A DNA stretch of 44,986 bases from contig CANMWK010000014.1 in assembly GCA_947501615.1 (NCBI GenBank), forward strand, positions 116,120-161,105. Direction: 5' to 3'. The number at the start of each line of letters is the position of its first letter. The stretch's first letter is position 1. The position numbers were made by a program, and so were the translations under genes. The stretch is from an uncultured Tenacibaculum sp. GTDB taxonomy: Bacteria > Bacteroidota > Bacteroidia > Flavobacteriales > Flavobacteriaceae. The notes beneath the pieces are model-generated. The model was not told where the DNA came from, searched no databases, and saw only the letters and a program-made list of their open reading frames with translations. Of this stretch, positions 17,932-25,915 are shown piece by piece.

Positions 17932-19062
17932 ATGAGCACAAGTAGACATATTATATTAAAACACATATTCATAAATAACATAAAATATATAGGTCTTAAA
18001 TTCCAATCAGATAAAATTCTGAATAACTTAATTAAAGAACTTCCTTCTATTAAATGGTCTGAAGAATTTCATATGTATTGTATTTTAAACAATAAAGAAA
18101 ATTTAAACGCTATATTTAATTTATTTAGAGGAGTTGCATGGATTAATACAAATTATTTTTTTGAAAAATCTAATGCTAAACAACTAAATGAAGAATTTGA
18201 TATTTCTTGGTTTAAAAAAAGAGCGAAAGTAAAAAAGTATAAATATTGTCCAGAAAGCTATTTAACTAAATTAGAAGTTAAAAAATATGCGAATAATACT
18301 GTTAAAACATACGTTACTTGTTTTGAAAAATTTATTAATTATTTTTATAGTAAAGAGATTGATCATTTAAATGAAAATGATGTTAGAGACTACTTAATAT
18401 ATTTAGTTCAAAATAAATCTTCAAACTCTTATATAAATCAAAGTATTAATGCTATTAAATTTTATTATGAAATAGTTTTAGGGTTACCTAATAGATTTTA
18501 CACTATTGAACGCCCTAGAAAAGAAAAAAAACTCCCTATTGTTTTATCTAAACAAGAAGTAAAGCAGCTTATTTTAGTTACTAAAAATAGAAAGCATAAA
18601 TGTATTATAGCTTTATTATATTCTTCGGGACTTCGTCGGAGTGAACTTATAAATTTAAAAATTCAGGATATTGATAGTAAAAGAATGGTTATTAAAGTAA
18701 ACGATACCAAAGGTAATAAGGACAGGTATACACTATTAGCAAATTCTATCTTAGATGATTTAAGAGCATATTACAGAATATATACTCCTAAAATATATTT
18801 ATTTGAAGGACACAAAGGAGGTAAATACAGTTCTTCTAGTATTGCTAACATTATTACCAATGCTTCTAAAAAAGCCAAAATAAACAAAAAGATTACACCA
18901 CATACTTTACGACATAGTTTTGCTACTCATCTACTTGAAAACGGAACAGATTTAAGATATATACAAGTATTACTGGGGCATAACTCAACTAAAACAACTG
19001 AAATATATACTCACGTAGCTACTAACAACTTCAACAGTATTAAAAATCCTTTAGATTTATAA
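17932..19062 (+). CDS. tyrosine recombinase of the integron-like array
   Basis: The 376-aa product has the complete tyrosine recombinase catalytic set: R235 (SGLRRSEL), K260 (TKGNKDR), H324 and R327 (PHTLRH), H350 (LLGH) and nucleophile Y359 (EIYTHV). Residues ~115-185 form the SAM-like core-binding domain. Residues 1-95 form an extra N-terminal domain with KWSEEFHMY and AWINTNYFF, typical of Bacteroidota XerD-like enzymes. R235 to H324 is 89 residues, close to XerD; integron IntI1 has about 131 because of its extra domain, which is absent here. The gene lies 61 bases before the first cassette, in the same direction as the array, so it is the likely cassette recombinase. Confidence 0.93.
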   Translation: MSTSRHIILKHIFINNIKYIGLKFQSDKILNNLIKELPSIKWSEEFHMYCILNNKENLNAIFNLFRGVAWINTNYFFEKSNAKQLNEEFDISWFKKRAKVKKYKYCPESYLTKLEVKKYANNTVKTYVTCFEKFINYFYSKEIDHLNENDVRDYLIYLVQNKSSNSYINQSINAIKFYYEIVLGLPNRFYTIERPRKEKKLPIVLSKQEVKQLILVTKNRKHKCIIALLYSSGLRRSELINLKIQDIDSKRMVIKVNDTKGNKDRYTLLANSILDDLRAYYRIYTPKIYLFEGHKGGKYSSSSIANIITNASKKAKINKKITPHTLRHSFATHLLENGTDLRYIQVLLGHNSTKTTEIYTHVATNNFNSIKNPLDL

Positions 19063-19071
19063 AATTTATAG

Positions 19072-19079
19072 TACTTTAG
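19072..19079 (+). promoter_or_regulatory. possible array promoter (weak)
   Basis: TACTTTAG differs from TAnnTTTG at one position and lies between the recombinase stop and the attI-like palindrome, where a cassette promoter would be expected. No -33 TTG is seen. This is a positional suggestion only. Confidence 0.2.
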
Positions 19080-19092
19080 TCTACTATATAAG

Positions 19093-19129
19093 AGTAATAA
19101 ACACAATTGTGTTTATTACTACGTTGTGT
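19093..19129 (+). other. attI-like site: 28-bp perfect palindrome plus CGTT junction
   Basis: A perfect 28-bp inverted repeat (19093-19120, centre AACACAATTGTGTT) starts 30 bases after the recombinase stop. It is followed by AC and GTTGTGT (19123-19129), the entry point of cassette 1. The layout equals the right half of the attC-like sites (stem, short spacer ending in C, GTT) but there is no preceding R'' box that matches a cassette. It is therefore the best candidate for the primary insertion site. It could alternatively be the recombinase terminator, although no T-run follows. Confidence 0.65.
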
Positions 19130-19170
19130 GTAATAAAAACAAAACCACATCTGAAATAAAATTATAAAAA

Positions 19171-19857
19171 ATGTTCCTAAGAAAACTATTTAGAAAAAAA
19201 AGAACAAAAACATTCTTCGATTATGATTGGGTAGAATTTTTAAATTCAAAAAACCCAGAACATTTTAGCAAGGAAGCTGTTTCATATGTCGAAAATATTA
19301 ATGAAAATGATAAAAGTAAAATATCAAAAACTATTGAGGTATATCAAGAAAGTTTAATTCCTTTATTCAATTTTTGGAAGACTGATTCATATGCTTTTGC
19401 TATTGCACAGAATGAACCAACAAAATTATTCAAAAGTTATGCAGAATTAAACATAATTGAATGGATGTTCTTGATAAATATGCTTCGAAAAAAAGGAGTG
19501 AATGAAAATGTGATAGAATGTTTATTTTACATTATACAGAAATCCTTTGACTCTTATGGTCAGCAAATATTTTCAAAAGATAATTTTGGGAATTTTGAAA
19601 ATTTAGTCATCGATAGAACTAAAATTTATCCAAGTATTTTAAACTATTTTATAAATCCGAGAGAAAATGAATCTGAATCGTACAGTAATTTATTCACATT
19701 AATCATTGAAAAACCAATGGAAAAAGAAATTGATTTATATTCCGAAAATCTTATGAACTTTGGAAAATTAGAAAGAATGCAAAGTTCAATGAGTTTCATT
19801 AAAATTTTATCAAAAACATTATCGAAATTTAATGAAAGAACAGAAAAAATTTGGTGA
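19171..19857 (+). CDS. cassette 1 hypothetical protein
   Basis: The 228-aa product begins MFLRKLFRKKRTKTFFDYDW and is predicted from composition to be mostly helical and cytoplasmic (no signal peptide). No family is recognised. It occupies the cassette nearest the recombinase, the usual place of the most recently acquired gene in an integron. The gene ends 11 bases before the R'' box. Confidence 0.75.
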   Translation: MFLRKLFRKKRTKTFFDYDWVEFLNSKNPEHFSKEAVSYVENINENDKSKISKTIEVYQESLIPLFNFWKTDSYAFAIAQNEPTKLFKSYAELNIIEWMFLINMLRKKGVNENVIECLFYIIQKSFDSYGQQIFSKDNFGNFENLVIDRTKIYPSILNYFINPRENESESYSNLFTLIIEKPMEKEIDLYSENLMNFGKLERMQSSMSFIKILSKTLSKFNERTEKIW

Positions 19858-19868
19858 AAAATTACTAC

Positions 19869-19998
19869 ACACAACAACGTGTATAGCTCATTGCGGCTGA
19901 ATTTCCTATCGGAAATTCATTCTTATTCGCTATCTTTGGTCTACGGCGGAAAATCCTCGCGGATTTCCCGCAACAAGCCATACACAAGACCGTTGTGT
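19869..19998 (+). other. attC-like site 1
   Basis: R'' ACACAAC, spacer AAC, L'' GTGTAT; L' ATACAC, spacer AAGACC, then GTTGTGT at 19992-19998. R'' pairs with the cassette 1 start (10 bases: GTTGTGTGTA). Inner arms TTGCGG / CCGCAA and two hairpins (GAATTTCC / GGAAATTC and GGAAATCC-type) complete the fold. Length 130. Confidence 0.9.
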
Positions 19999-20020
19999 GT
20001 AATTAAACAAAAACCTCAAA

Positions 20021-20626
20021 ATGAATCAAGAAATAATACGAATTGAAGAAAAAATTGAGACATTAACTATAGGTGGTAAAGAAGTACCTAAAAAACTATC
20101 CGAATTCAATGAACTTTCTGAATTTCGAGATTTCGAAGACCTAAAATCACAAATTAAGAATAAAAAATATGGCTTCTTAACACCTGACCATTTGCTTTAT
20201 GATAATTTTAAATATGTAGCAACGAGTGTTGATAAAAAAGTAGTTACTTTTTTTAAGTACTTACCCTTTATAACTGCTATTACATTAACTGTTTTCTGTT
20301 TAATTAATGAAATTTATTTTGGCTTAATATTGTTACCATTAGTTTTTATCGGTCAATATATTTCCGCATTTTTTAAAAATCTCATTATTATAGTTGGTAT
20401 TTTCATTTTTGGACTATATCTAATGTTTAATGAAAATACTTTAATTGGAGCTATTTTAACAACATTAAGCGTTACATTAATATCTTCTATTTATTTTAAA
20501 ATTTTTAGCAGAATAGGATTTCACAATTCTGCATTCCAATCTGAAAAGGTATTTTCATTTCTTTTTTATTCAAGGAATATATCCTTAGTAAATAATTCAA
20601 ATAACACCATAATTAAAAGTCTTTAA
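20021..20626 (+). CDS. cassette 2 membrane protein
   Basis: The 201-aa product has a charged N-terminal part (~1-80) and then four predicted membrane helices (KYLPFITAITLTVF, EIYFGLILLPLVFIG, FKNLIIIVGIFIFGLYLM, LIGAILTTLSVTLISSIY). No family is recognised. It is followed without a gap by the second gene of the cassette (stop TAA next to ATG), so the two products may act together. Confidence 0.75.
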   Translation: MNQEIIRIEEKIETLTIGGKEVPKKLSEFNELSEFRDFEDLKSQIKNKKYGFLTPDHLLYDNFKYVATSVDKKVVTFFKYLPFITAITLTVFCLINEIYFGLILLPLVFIGQYISAFFKNLIIIVGIFIFGLYLMFNENTLIGAILTTLSVTLISSIYFKIFSRIGFHNSAFQSEKVFSFLFYSRNISLVNNSNNTIIKSL

Positions 20627-20899
20627 ATGGAAAATATAAAAATTGAGTCTGACTTACTTCCAACCAATGAAAATAACTTTACTATTAAAACTAAAGATGG
20701 AATTATTTTAAAAGAAATTAAAAAATTCTTACTTGATAAGTATAAAGATAGCTTTGTAAGTTTAAGTTTGTTTTATGATTCCACATCCAACATTATTAAC
20801 ATATCTAAAGTTGAAAAAAAATCAGATGAGCTATATTTTAAATTTATAAACGAAATAGGAGAAAGTGAATATGGATATTTGTTTGACTTTGAGAAATAA
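20627..20899 (+). CDS. cassette 2 second protein, hypothetical
   Basis: The 90-aa product starts MENIKIESDLLPTNENNFTI directly after the stop of the membrane protein gene, a coupled arrangement. It is soluble, acidic and unrecognised. Its ending (NEIGESEYGYLFDFEK) lies just 7 bases before the R'' box. A soluble partner for the membrane protein, or an immunity-type protein, are possible roles but unproven. Confidence 0.65.
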   Translation: MENIKIESDLLPTNENNFTIKTKDGIILKEIKKFLLDKYKDSFVSLSLFYDSTSNIINISKVEKKSDELYFKFINEIGESEYGYLFDFEK

Positions 20900-20906
20900 T
20901 AACTAC

Positions 20907-21037
20907 ACACAACAATGGCTATAAGTAATTGCTTGTTCTCGCCTATTTCTGAAAATCCGCGAGGATTTTCAGTTTGGTATGTACTTGCAAAGTTAAGTAC
21001 TAAACCACGCAACTACTCGTAGCCGAAACCGTTAGCT
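20907..21037 (+). other. attC-like site 2
   Basis: R'' ACACAAC, spacer AAT, L'' GGCTA; L' TAGCC, spacer GAAACC, GTTAGCT. R'' pairs with the cassette 2 start over 10 bases. Inner arms ATTGC / GCAACT; central hairpin GAAAATCC / GGATTTTC. Length 131. Confidence 0.9.
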
Positions 21038-21535
21038 TTCATTGTCACCAATCTTTGTGGGAAACCAAAATTGCGGGATTCAAATTTGTTGAAATTCATA
21101 AAATTTGTATTTTTTTTCCTACAACTTAAAACTGAAAAAATGTGAATGATTGAATTGCTGAACAAACTCTCGTGAACGTCGAATTTTCTAAGAAGCGTGA
21201 ATAATTATACGTGGGAATTTTACTCAAACTAAAAAATCAAAACTGTAGAATTTAGCTAAATGTGGAGTTTTCTCAGACTTGGAATTGAAATAATCAAACG
21301 TTGAATTTAAAAAAAAGGCAAGAAAAAAATCTAAAAACGAGTGAACTAAATTCTATTTTACTAAAATTGAAACAAACTGAACAAAATTGTGAAAAAAAAC
21401 AACGAAAAGCTAACACAGTGTATAAACAATTGCTATTTTTAGCTAGTAAAAATTTGTTGCTTTTTTGCGTACTGCAATTTTCCTGCGGAAAATAGCCGTC
21501 CACGTAAAAGTCGCAACTTTTTATACACCAAAACG
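21032..21535 (+). other. cassette 3, no credible gene
   Basis: The 504-bp cassette starts GTTAGCTTTC and ends with the complementary R'' AGCTAAC. Its body (21042-21407) has no plausible reading frame: the only plus-strand frame (21301-21495) runs deep into the attC-like site and is lysine/asparagine repeats. It contains a T8 run and ACTC/CGTGAA motifs that vaguely recall the other gene-less cassettes. It could be a decayed gene, a regulatory RNA or a spacer. Confidence 0.7.
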
Positions 21536-21541
21536 TTGGCA
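21408..21541 (+). other. attC-like site 3
   Basis: R'' AGCTAAC, spacer ACA, L'' GTGTATAA; L' TTATACAC, spacer CAAAAC, GTTGGCA. R'' pairs with cassette 3 start GTTAGCTTT. Inner arms TTGC / GCAA, hairpin TTTTCC / GGAAAA. Length 134. Confidence 0.88.
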
Positions 21542-21575
21542 ATAATTACCCACTCAAAACCACGAAAACGAAGCT

Positions 21576-21800
21576 ATGATGGAACATTTAGATTTCACAA
21601 ATAATGAAAAATTTGAAAATGAGATTACAAAATTAATCACAAAATATCCTGAATATGAAAAAGAATTAGATAGTTGTATTCCTATTATATTAATAAACGG
21701 AAAAGCTCCAAAACTCGTTTTGAGTGAAAATATCAAAGATGAGGAACTTAAAAATACTTTACTTGAAATTTACAATTCTCTATTTAATATTAACAACTAA
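21576..21800 (+). CDS. cassette 4 small protein, hypothetical
   Basis: The 74-aa acidic product starts MMEHLDFTNNEKFENEITKL, begins 40 bases inside the cassette, and ends 11 bases before the next gene. It has no signal or membrane segment and no recognised family. The first or second Met could be the true start. Confidence 0.55.
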   Translation: MMEHLDFTNNEKFENEITKLITKYPEYEKELDSCIPIILINGKAPKLVLSENIKDEELKNTLLEIYNSLFNINN

Positions 21801-21811
21801 AAAAATCAGAA

Positions 21812-22738
21812 ATGAAAAAAATATTTGAAATGAGTATATTTATACTTCTAATTTTTATTGTCTCTTGTAGTGAAAATGAAGGAGAAATAGAGTTAGAGGT
21901 CTTACCTGTTGAGAAAATTAATGTTTCTGTAGCTGGAGGAATTCCTGTTATGAATGGAACTATTGAATTTATAGCTGGAGAAAACACTCCAAAAGATGCA
22001 AGTTATAGAATGTATTTTGACACATCTGAAAACCCAAGTACTTTATTTAATTTAGAGACAACAGAAAAGAAATATAATAATCTTAAAATAAATCAAAAAT
22101 ATTATTGGAGAGTTGAAACTATTAGCAATAATGGAAATATTTTAGCTAATTCTCCTATTTGGAGTTTTACAACTGGGAATAATGTAACTATTAGAACACA
22201 AGAAGAAGTAGAACTTTTGAGTAATCATAAGTATACCATAATTCCAGGAACATTAACAATTGGAGATTTCATACCACTTTCTGGAACAATTCCAAATCCA
22301 ACTAATATCAGTAATTTATCATCACTAAATAACATAATTCAAATTGGACAACTTGTAATAAATAATAATAGTCAATTAAAAAATCTTAATGGTTTGGGTA
22401 ATGTAGAGACAATTGATGGTAGCTTATTTATTGGTCAAGGTTTAGATATGAAAGGTGGAAACTCTTCTTTAGAAAATATTAATGATTTACAAAACATAAA
22501 ATCTATTGGTGGTCATCTAATAATTTATAACAATAGTAAATTAGAAAATTTGAAAGGTTTAGATAATTTAGAATCTATTGGTCGTGACCTAATAATTGAA
22601 AATAATGAAAATTTAACTGATTTATGTTCGTTAAAGTCATTTCTTGAAAACTTTGAAATAAAAGGGAATTATTCTGTTAAAGAAAATAATTTTAATCCTA
22701 CAAAGGAAAATATAATCGAAGGAAACTGTAAAAAATAA
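21812..22738 (+). CDS. cassette 4 lipoprotein with Fn3-like domain and receptor-L/leucine-rich repeats
   Basis: The 308-aa product has a signal with lipobox VSCS (FILLIFIVSCSENEG). Residues ~30-120 look like an Fn3-like beta domain (KYYWRVETISNNGNI...PIWSFTTGN). Residues ~150-290 contain irregular leucine-rich repeats of the receptor-L type (LVINNNSQLKNLNGLGNV, LIIYNNSKLENLKGLDNL, LIIENNENLTDLCSL). This is probably a surface lipoprotein involved in binding. The gene ends 5 bases before the R'' box. Confidence 0.8.
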   Translation: MKKIFEMSIFILLIFIVSCSENEGEIELEVLPVEKINVSVAGGIPVMNGTIEFIAGENTPKDASYRMYFDTSENPSTLFNLETTEKKYNNLKINQKYYWRVETISNNGNILANSPIWSFTTGNNVTIRTQEEVELLSNHKYTIIPGTLTIGDFIPLSGTIPNPTNISNLSSLNNIIQIGQLVINNNSQLKNLNGLGNVETIDGSLFIGQGLDMKGGNSSLENINDLQNIKSIGGHLIIYNNSKLENLKGLDNLESIGRDLIIENNENLTDLCSLKSFLENFEIKGNYSVKENNFNPTKENIIEGNCKK

Positions 22739-22743
22739 ACTAT

Positions 22744-22875
22744 TGCCAACACCGTGTAAAATTAATTGCTGGTTTTTGCCAATTTACGAAAGTCCTCGTG
22801 GACTTTCTATTTGTGTTTTATTTACTAACTTTAGTGTTTAAAACACGCAACTAATCTTACACAAACACGTTGGGC
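22744..22875 (+). other. attC-like site 4
   Basis: R'' TGCCAAC, spacer ACC, L'' GTGTAA; L' TTACAC, spacer AAACAC, GTTGGGC. R'' pairs with cassette 4 start GTTGGCAATA over 10 bases. Inner arms ATTGC / GCAAC; hairpin CGAAAGTCC / GGACTTTC. Length 132. Confidence 0.9.
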
Positions 22876-22900
22876 GTCATTACCACTCAAATTCCGAAAA

Positions 22901-23659
22901 ATGAAAAAACTTACTGAAATAGGATTTAAAAAAGTAGGAAAATGGAGTTTTGAGAATAATTTATTTCAGTATGAATTAAACGAAAATTATACCTCAAAAA
23001 ACATATTATACTCTTTTGTAATTGAAAATGAAATAAAATATATAGGGAAAAGTGTTAAAACAATTACACAAAGACTAAATGGTTACAGAAGACCAAATAT
23101 TTCCCAACGTACAAACTTCAGGTTGAATAATCTAATTATTGAAAAATTAAGAAAAGGAAAAGAAGTTGAAATATATTTATTCGAAGATAATGCTGAATTA
23201 AGCTACAAAGGAAAGAAAATCAATTTATCAGCTGGTTTAGAAGACAATCTAATTGCGGAACATTTACCTGAATGGAATACTTTAGGAAAAAACAGAAAAT
23301 CAACTAACAAGAAAACAGCTATAAAATTGAAAACAAAGGAAAACGTTATGGAAAAAAAATATAATGAAGATATTATAGTAACAATTGGAGAAGCTTATTA
23401 TAATCAAGGCTTTTTTAATATAGGTAGCAAATATTCTGAATTGTTACCAAAAAATAATCTTGACCCGATAAAAATTCAGATTGAGGAAAATAAAAACGAA
23501 ATTATTATCGGAAAAATTTATAAATTTTCAGACTCTGGTCAAACGAGAATTAAAGACCAAAGTGGAGAATATAAAAGATGGGTTCAAAAGAATTTCAACA
23601 AAAAAGATGTTTTTAAGGTAGAAATTATTGAAAAAGATTTTATAAAACTGAAAAAATAA
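22901..23659 (+). CDS. cassette 5 GIY-YIG-like nuclease
   Basis: The 252-aa product has a divergent GIY-YIG domain at residues ~33-130: LYSF (Y37), KYIGKS (YIG 47-49), R58 in QRLNGY, E114 in GLEDNLI, and N126 in WNTLG. These positions match the catalytic pattern of GIY-YIG nucleases, with the first motif weakened to LYS. Residues ~140-252 form a separate domain with no recognised family. Roles in restriction or mobile-element maintenance are typical for this fold; which applies here is unknown. Confidence 0.75.
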   Translation: MKKLTEIGFKKVGKWSFENNLFQYELNENYTSKNILYSFVIENEIKYIGKSVKTITQRLNGYRRPNISQRTNFRLNNLIIEKLRKGKEVEIYLFEDNAELSYKGKKINLSAGLEDNLIAEHLPEWNTLGKNRKSTNKKTAIKLKTKENVMEKKYNEDIIVTIGEAYYNQGFFNIGSKYSELLPKNNLDPIKIQIEENKNEIIIGKIYKFSDSGQTRIKDQSGEYKRWVQKNFNKKDVFKVEIIEKDFIKLKK

Positions 23660-23664
23660 CGAAC

Positions 23665-23796
23665 GCCCAACACCGTGTATATTTTATTGCTTTCTTTTAG
23701 CCAACTTACGAAAATCCTCGCGGATTTTCTATTCAGTAATTATTTGCTAACTTTACGCTAAACCAACGCAACAAAGCATACACAAACACGTTACCT
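23665..23796 (+). other. attC-like site 5
   Basis: R'' GCCCAAC, spacer ACC, L'' GTGTAT; L' ATACAC, spacer AAACAC, GTTACCT. R'' pairs with cassette 5 start GTTGGGCGT. Inner arms TTGC / GCAA; hairpin CGAAAATCC / GGATTTTC. Length 132. Confidence 0.9.
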
Positions 23797-24442
23797 AGCA
23801 TTGCCTTTGCGTTAAAAATCAATACCTTATCAAGTTGTTTAAAGTAAAAAAGTTAGCCTATTAAATAGATTCTTAAAAGAAAAAAGCCAGAGCGTTAGCT
23901 ACTTATGTTTTCGGACTCAACTCGAACGCAACTGTTGTGAATATTTCGGACTTTACTCTAGTGTAACTGTTGTGTGGTTTCGGATTCTACTCCCTATTTT
24001 GGGTTTATAAATTAAAAAAGTAAAAACGTGAACTTCTTGCATTTTCGGACTAAACTCGGACGCAACTGTTGTGAGTATTTCTGACTTTACTCTAACGTAA
24101 CTGTTGCGTAGTTTCGGATAAAAATAACATGATTTAAGTTGCTTAAAAGTAAAGTTTAGCAATCTTGTGTAAAATTAAAAATTACTTAACCAGAGCCTTA
24201 AAAAGTTGAATAAGGGAAATCTAAAAGTATTGTGAAAAGAAATTAAAAACGCTAGGTAACAATATATAAAAAACATAGGGCAATTGGTGTTTGCCTAAAA
24301 AGGTAGTTTTATGCCGCAAAGCCGCCAAATATAAAATTTGGCATTTACAACGAATGATAAAAGCAAAATATTTATATTTGGCTTATATAATTTATCCTAC
24401 GACAGTTTATTTACGCTGCCCTACGATTCCTTATATTTAACG
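23791..24442 (+). repeat. cassette 6, gene-less, tandem family A
   Basis: This 652-bp cassette has no plausible coding frame and is the first of three near-identical cassettes (6-8). It carries six TCGGA-type elements starting at 23911, 23946, 23980, 24045, 24080 (TCTGAC variant) and 24114: two groups with the spacing 35 then 34. Most elements are followed by a conserved AACTGTTG block. Candidate for a structured RNA or protein-binding array. Confidence 0.8.
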
Positions 24443-24448
24443 TTACCT
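24254..24448 (+). other. attC-like site 6 (long type)
   Basis: R'' AGGTAAC, spacer AAT, L'' ATATAA; L' TTATAT, spacer TTAAC, GTTACCT. R'' pairs with cassette 6 start over 10 bases (GTTACCTAGC). Inner arms GGGCA / TGCCC; internal hairpin GCCAAAT / ATTTGGC. Length 195. Confidence 0.88.
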
Positions 24449-25133
24449 AGCATTGCATTCGCGTTCAAAATCAGTACTTTGTCAAGTTGTTTAAAGTAAA
24501 AAATTAACCTGTTAAATAGATTATATAAAATAAATTATCACTGTTGCTTAAAAGAAAAAAGCCAGAGCGTGAGCTACTTATGTTTTCGGACCCAACTCGG
24601 GCGAAACTGTTGTGAATATTTCGGACTTTACTCAAACGAAACTGTTGCGTGGTTTCGGATTCTACTCGCCTATTTGGTATTTATGTAAGCTTAGATTTTT
24701 AAAGTAAAAAATAAATGCTTAAGCTTCTTATGTTTTCGGACTCAACTCGAACGCAACTGTTGTGAATATTCCGGACTTTATTTGAACGTAACTGTTACGT
24801 GGTTTCGGATTAAAATAACGTGATTTAAGTTGTTTAAAAGTAAAATTTGGCAATGTTGTGTAAAATTAAAAAATACTTAACCTGTGTCTTAAAAAGTTGG
24901 ATAGAAGAAATATAAAAGTATTGTGAAAAGAAGTTTAAAACGCTAGGTAACAATATATAAAAAACATAGGGCAATTGGTGTTTATCTAAAAAGGTCGTTT
25001 TATGCTGCAAAGCCGCCAAATATAAAATTTGGCATTTACAACGAATGATAAATACAAAATCTTTATATTTGGCTTATATAATTTATCCTACGTCAGTTTA
25101 TTTCTGCTGCCCTACGATTTCTTATATTTAACG
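24443..25133 (+). repeat. cassette 7, gene-less, tandem family A
   Basis: The 691-bp cassette repeats cassette 6 with a short extra stretch near 24528-24550. TCGGA-type elements start at 24586, 24621, 24655, 24736, 24771 (CCGGAC variant) and 24805, again 35 then 34 apart in both groups. No coding frame is credible. Confidence 0.8.
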
Positions 25134-25139
25134 TTACCT
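24945..25139 (+). other. attC-like site 7 (long type)
   Basis: Same architecture as site 6: R'' AGGTAAC, AAT, L'' ATATAA; L' TTATAT, TTAAC, GTTACCT. R'' matches its own cassette start over 10 bases. Length 195. Confidence 0.88.
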
Positions 25140-25786
25140 AGCATTGCCTTTGCGTTCAAAATCAATACTTTATAAAGTTGTTTAAAGTAAAAAAGTTAGC
25201 CTGTTAAATAGATTATTAAAAGAAAAAAGCCAAAACGTGAGCTGCTTATGTTTTCGGACCCAACTCAGGCGAAACTGTTGTAAATATTTCGGACTTTACT
25301 CAAACGCAACTGTTGTGTGGTTTCGGATTCTACTCCCCTATTTGGCGTTTATAAAGTAAAAAAATCAAAGCGTGAGCTTCTTATGTTTTCGGACTCAACT
25401 CGGGCGAAACTGTTGTGAATATTTCGGACTTTACTCGAACGTAACTGTTGCGCGGTTTCGGATAAAAATAACGTGATTTAAGTTGTTTAAACAGTAAAGT
25501 ATAAATCTTGTATAAAATTAAAAAATTACTAAAACAGTGTCTTAAAAAGTTGAATAAGAGAAATCTAAAAGTATTACGAAAAGAAGTTTAAAACGCTAGG
25601 TAACACTATATAAAAAACATAGGGCAATTGGTGTTTATCTAAAAAGGTTGTTTTATGCCGCAAAGTCGCCAAATATAAAATTTGGCATTTACAACAAATG
25701 ATAAATACAAAATCTTTATATTTGGCTTATATAATTTATCCTACGTCAGTTTATTTACGCTGCCCTACGATTTCTTATATTTAACG
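25134..25786 (+). repeat. cassette 8, gene-less, tandem family A
   Basis: The 653-bp third copy keeps the same elements at 25254, 25289, 25323, 25389, 25424 and 25458 (35 and 34 apart). Point differences from cassettes 6 and 7 are scattered over the whole unit, so the copies are not brand new. Confidence 0.8.
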
Positions 25787-25792
25787 TTGTGT
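25598..25792 (+). other. attC-like site 8 (long type)
   Basis: R'' AGGTAAC, spacer ACT, L'' ATATAA; L' TTATAT, TTAAC, GTTGTGT. Pairs with cassette 8 start over 10 bases. The junction sequence changes here to that of cassette 9. Length 195. Confidence 0.88.
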
Positions 25793-25882
25793 TTCATACC
25801 GAAAAAAGCCAGCCGCACAAATAGCACATTTGTTTTTTTCCTCGCAAAAGCCAACGCAATAAAAAACAAAAGAGCTATTTTT

Positions 25883-25892
25883 AGCCAACGCT
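25883..25892 (+). repeat. AGCCAACGCT direct repeat, left of the restriction-modification gene
   Basis: The 10-mer AGCCAACGCT lies 23 bases before the start codon; a close copy AGCCAACGCA is at 25849. The same 10-mer recurs at 29101 at the end of the gene and GCCAACGCT at 29181. Similar CACATTTG and GCAAAAG words flank the gene on both sides. The pair may mark an older, nested insertion inside cassette 9. Confidence 0.45.
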
Positions 25893-25915
25893 GACCAAAA
25901 GATTGAAAATAGAAA

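Noticed and set aside
17932..19062. Calling the recombinase IntI
   Set aside because: The stretch between K260 and H324 is too short for the IntI-specific domain, and the N-terminal extension is not found in IntI.
19072..19079. Strong cassette promoter before the attI-like site
   Set aside because: Only a one-mismatch -7 box without -33 element is seen, so it is kept only as a weak suggestion.
21301..21495. 64-aa reading frame in cassette 3
   Set aside because: It starts at TTG, is lysine/asparagine-rich low complexity, and most of its end lies in the recombination site.
23909..25470. CRISPR array suggested by 34-35-nt periodic repeats
   Set aside because: The units are adjacent variants of one sequence, not identical repeats parted by unique spacers, and no cas genes are present.
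25682..25894. 70-aa reading frame across site 8
   Set aside because: It spans the attC-like site and the cassette junction; it is explained by the repeat sequence.
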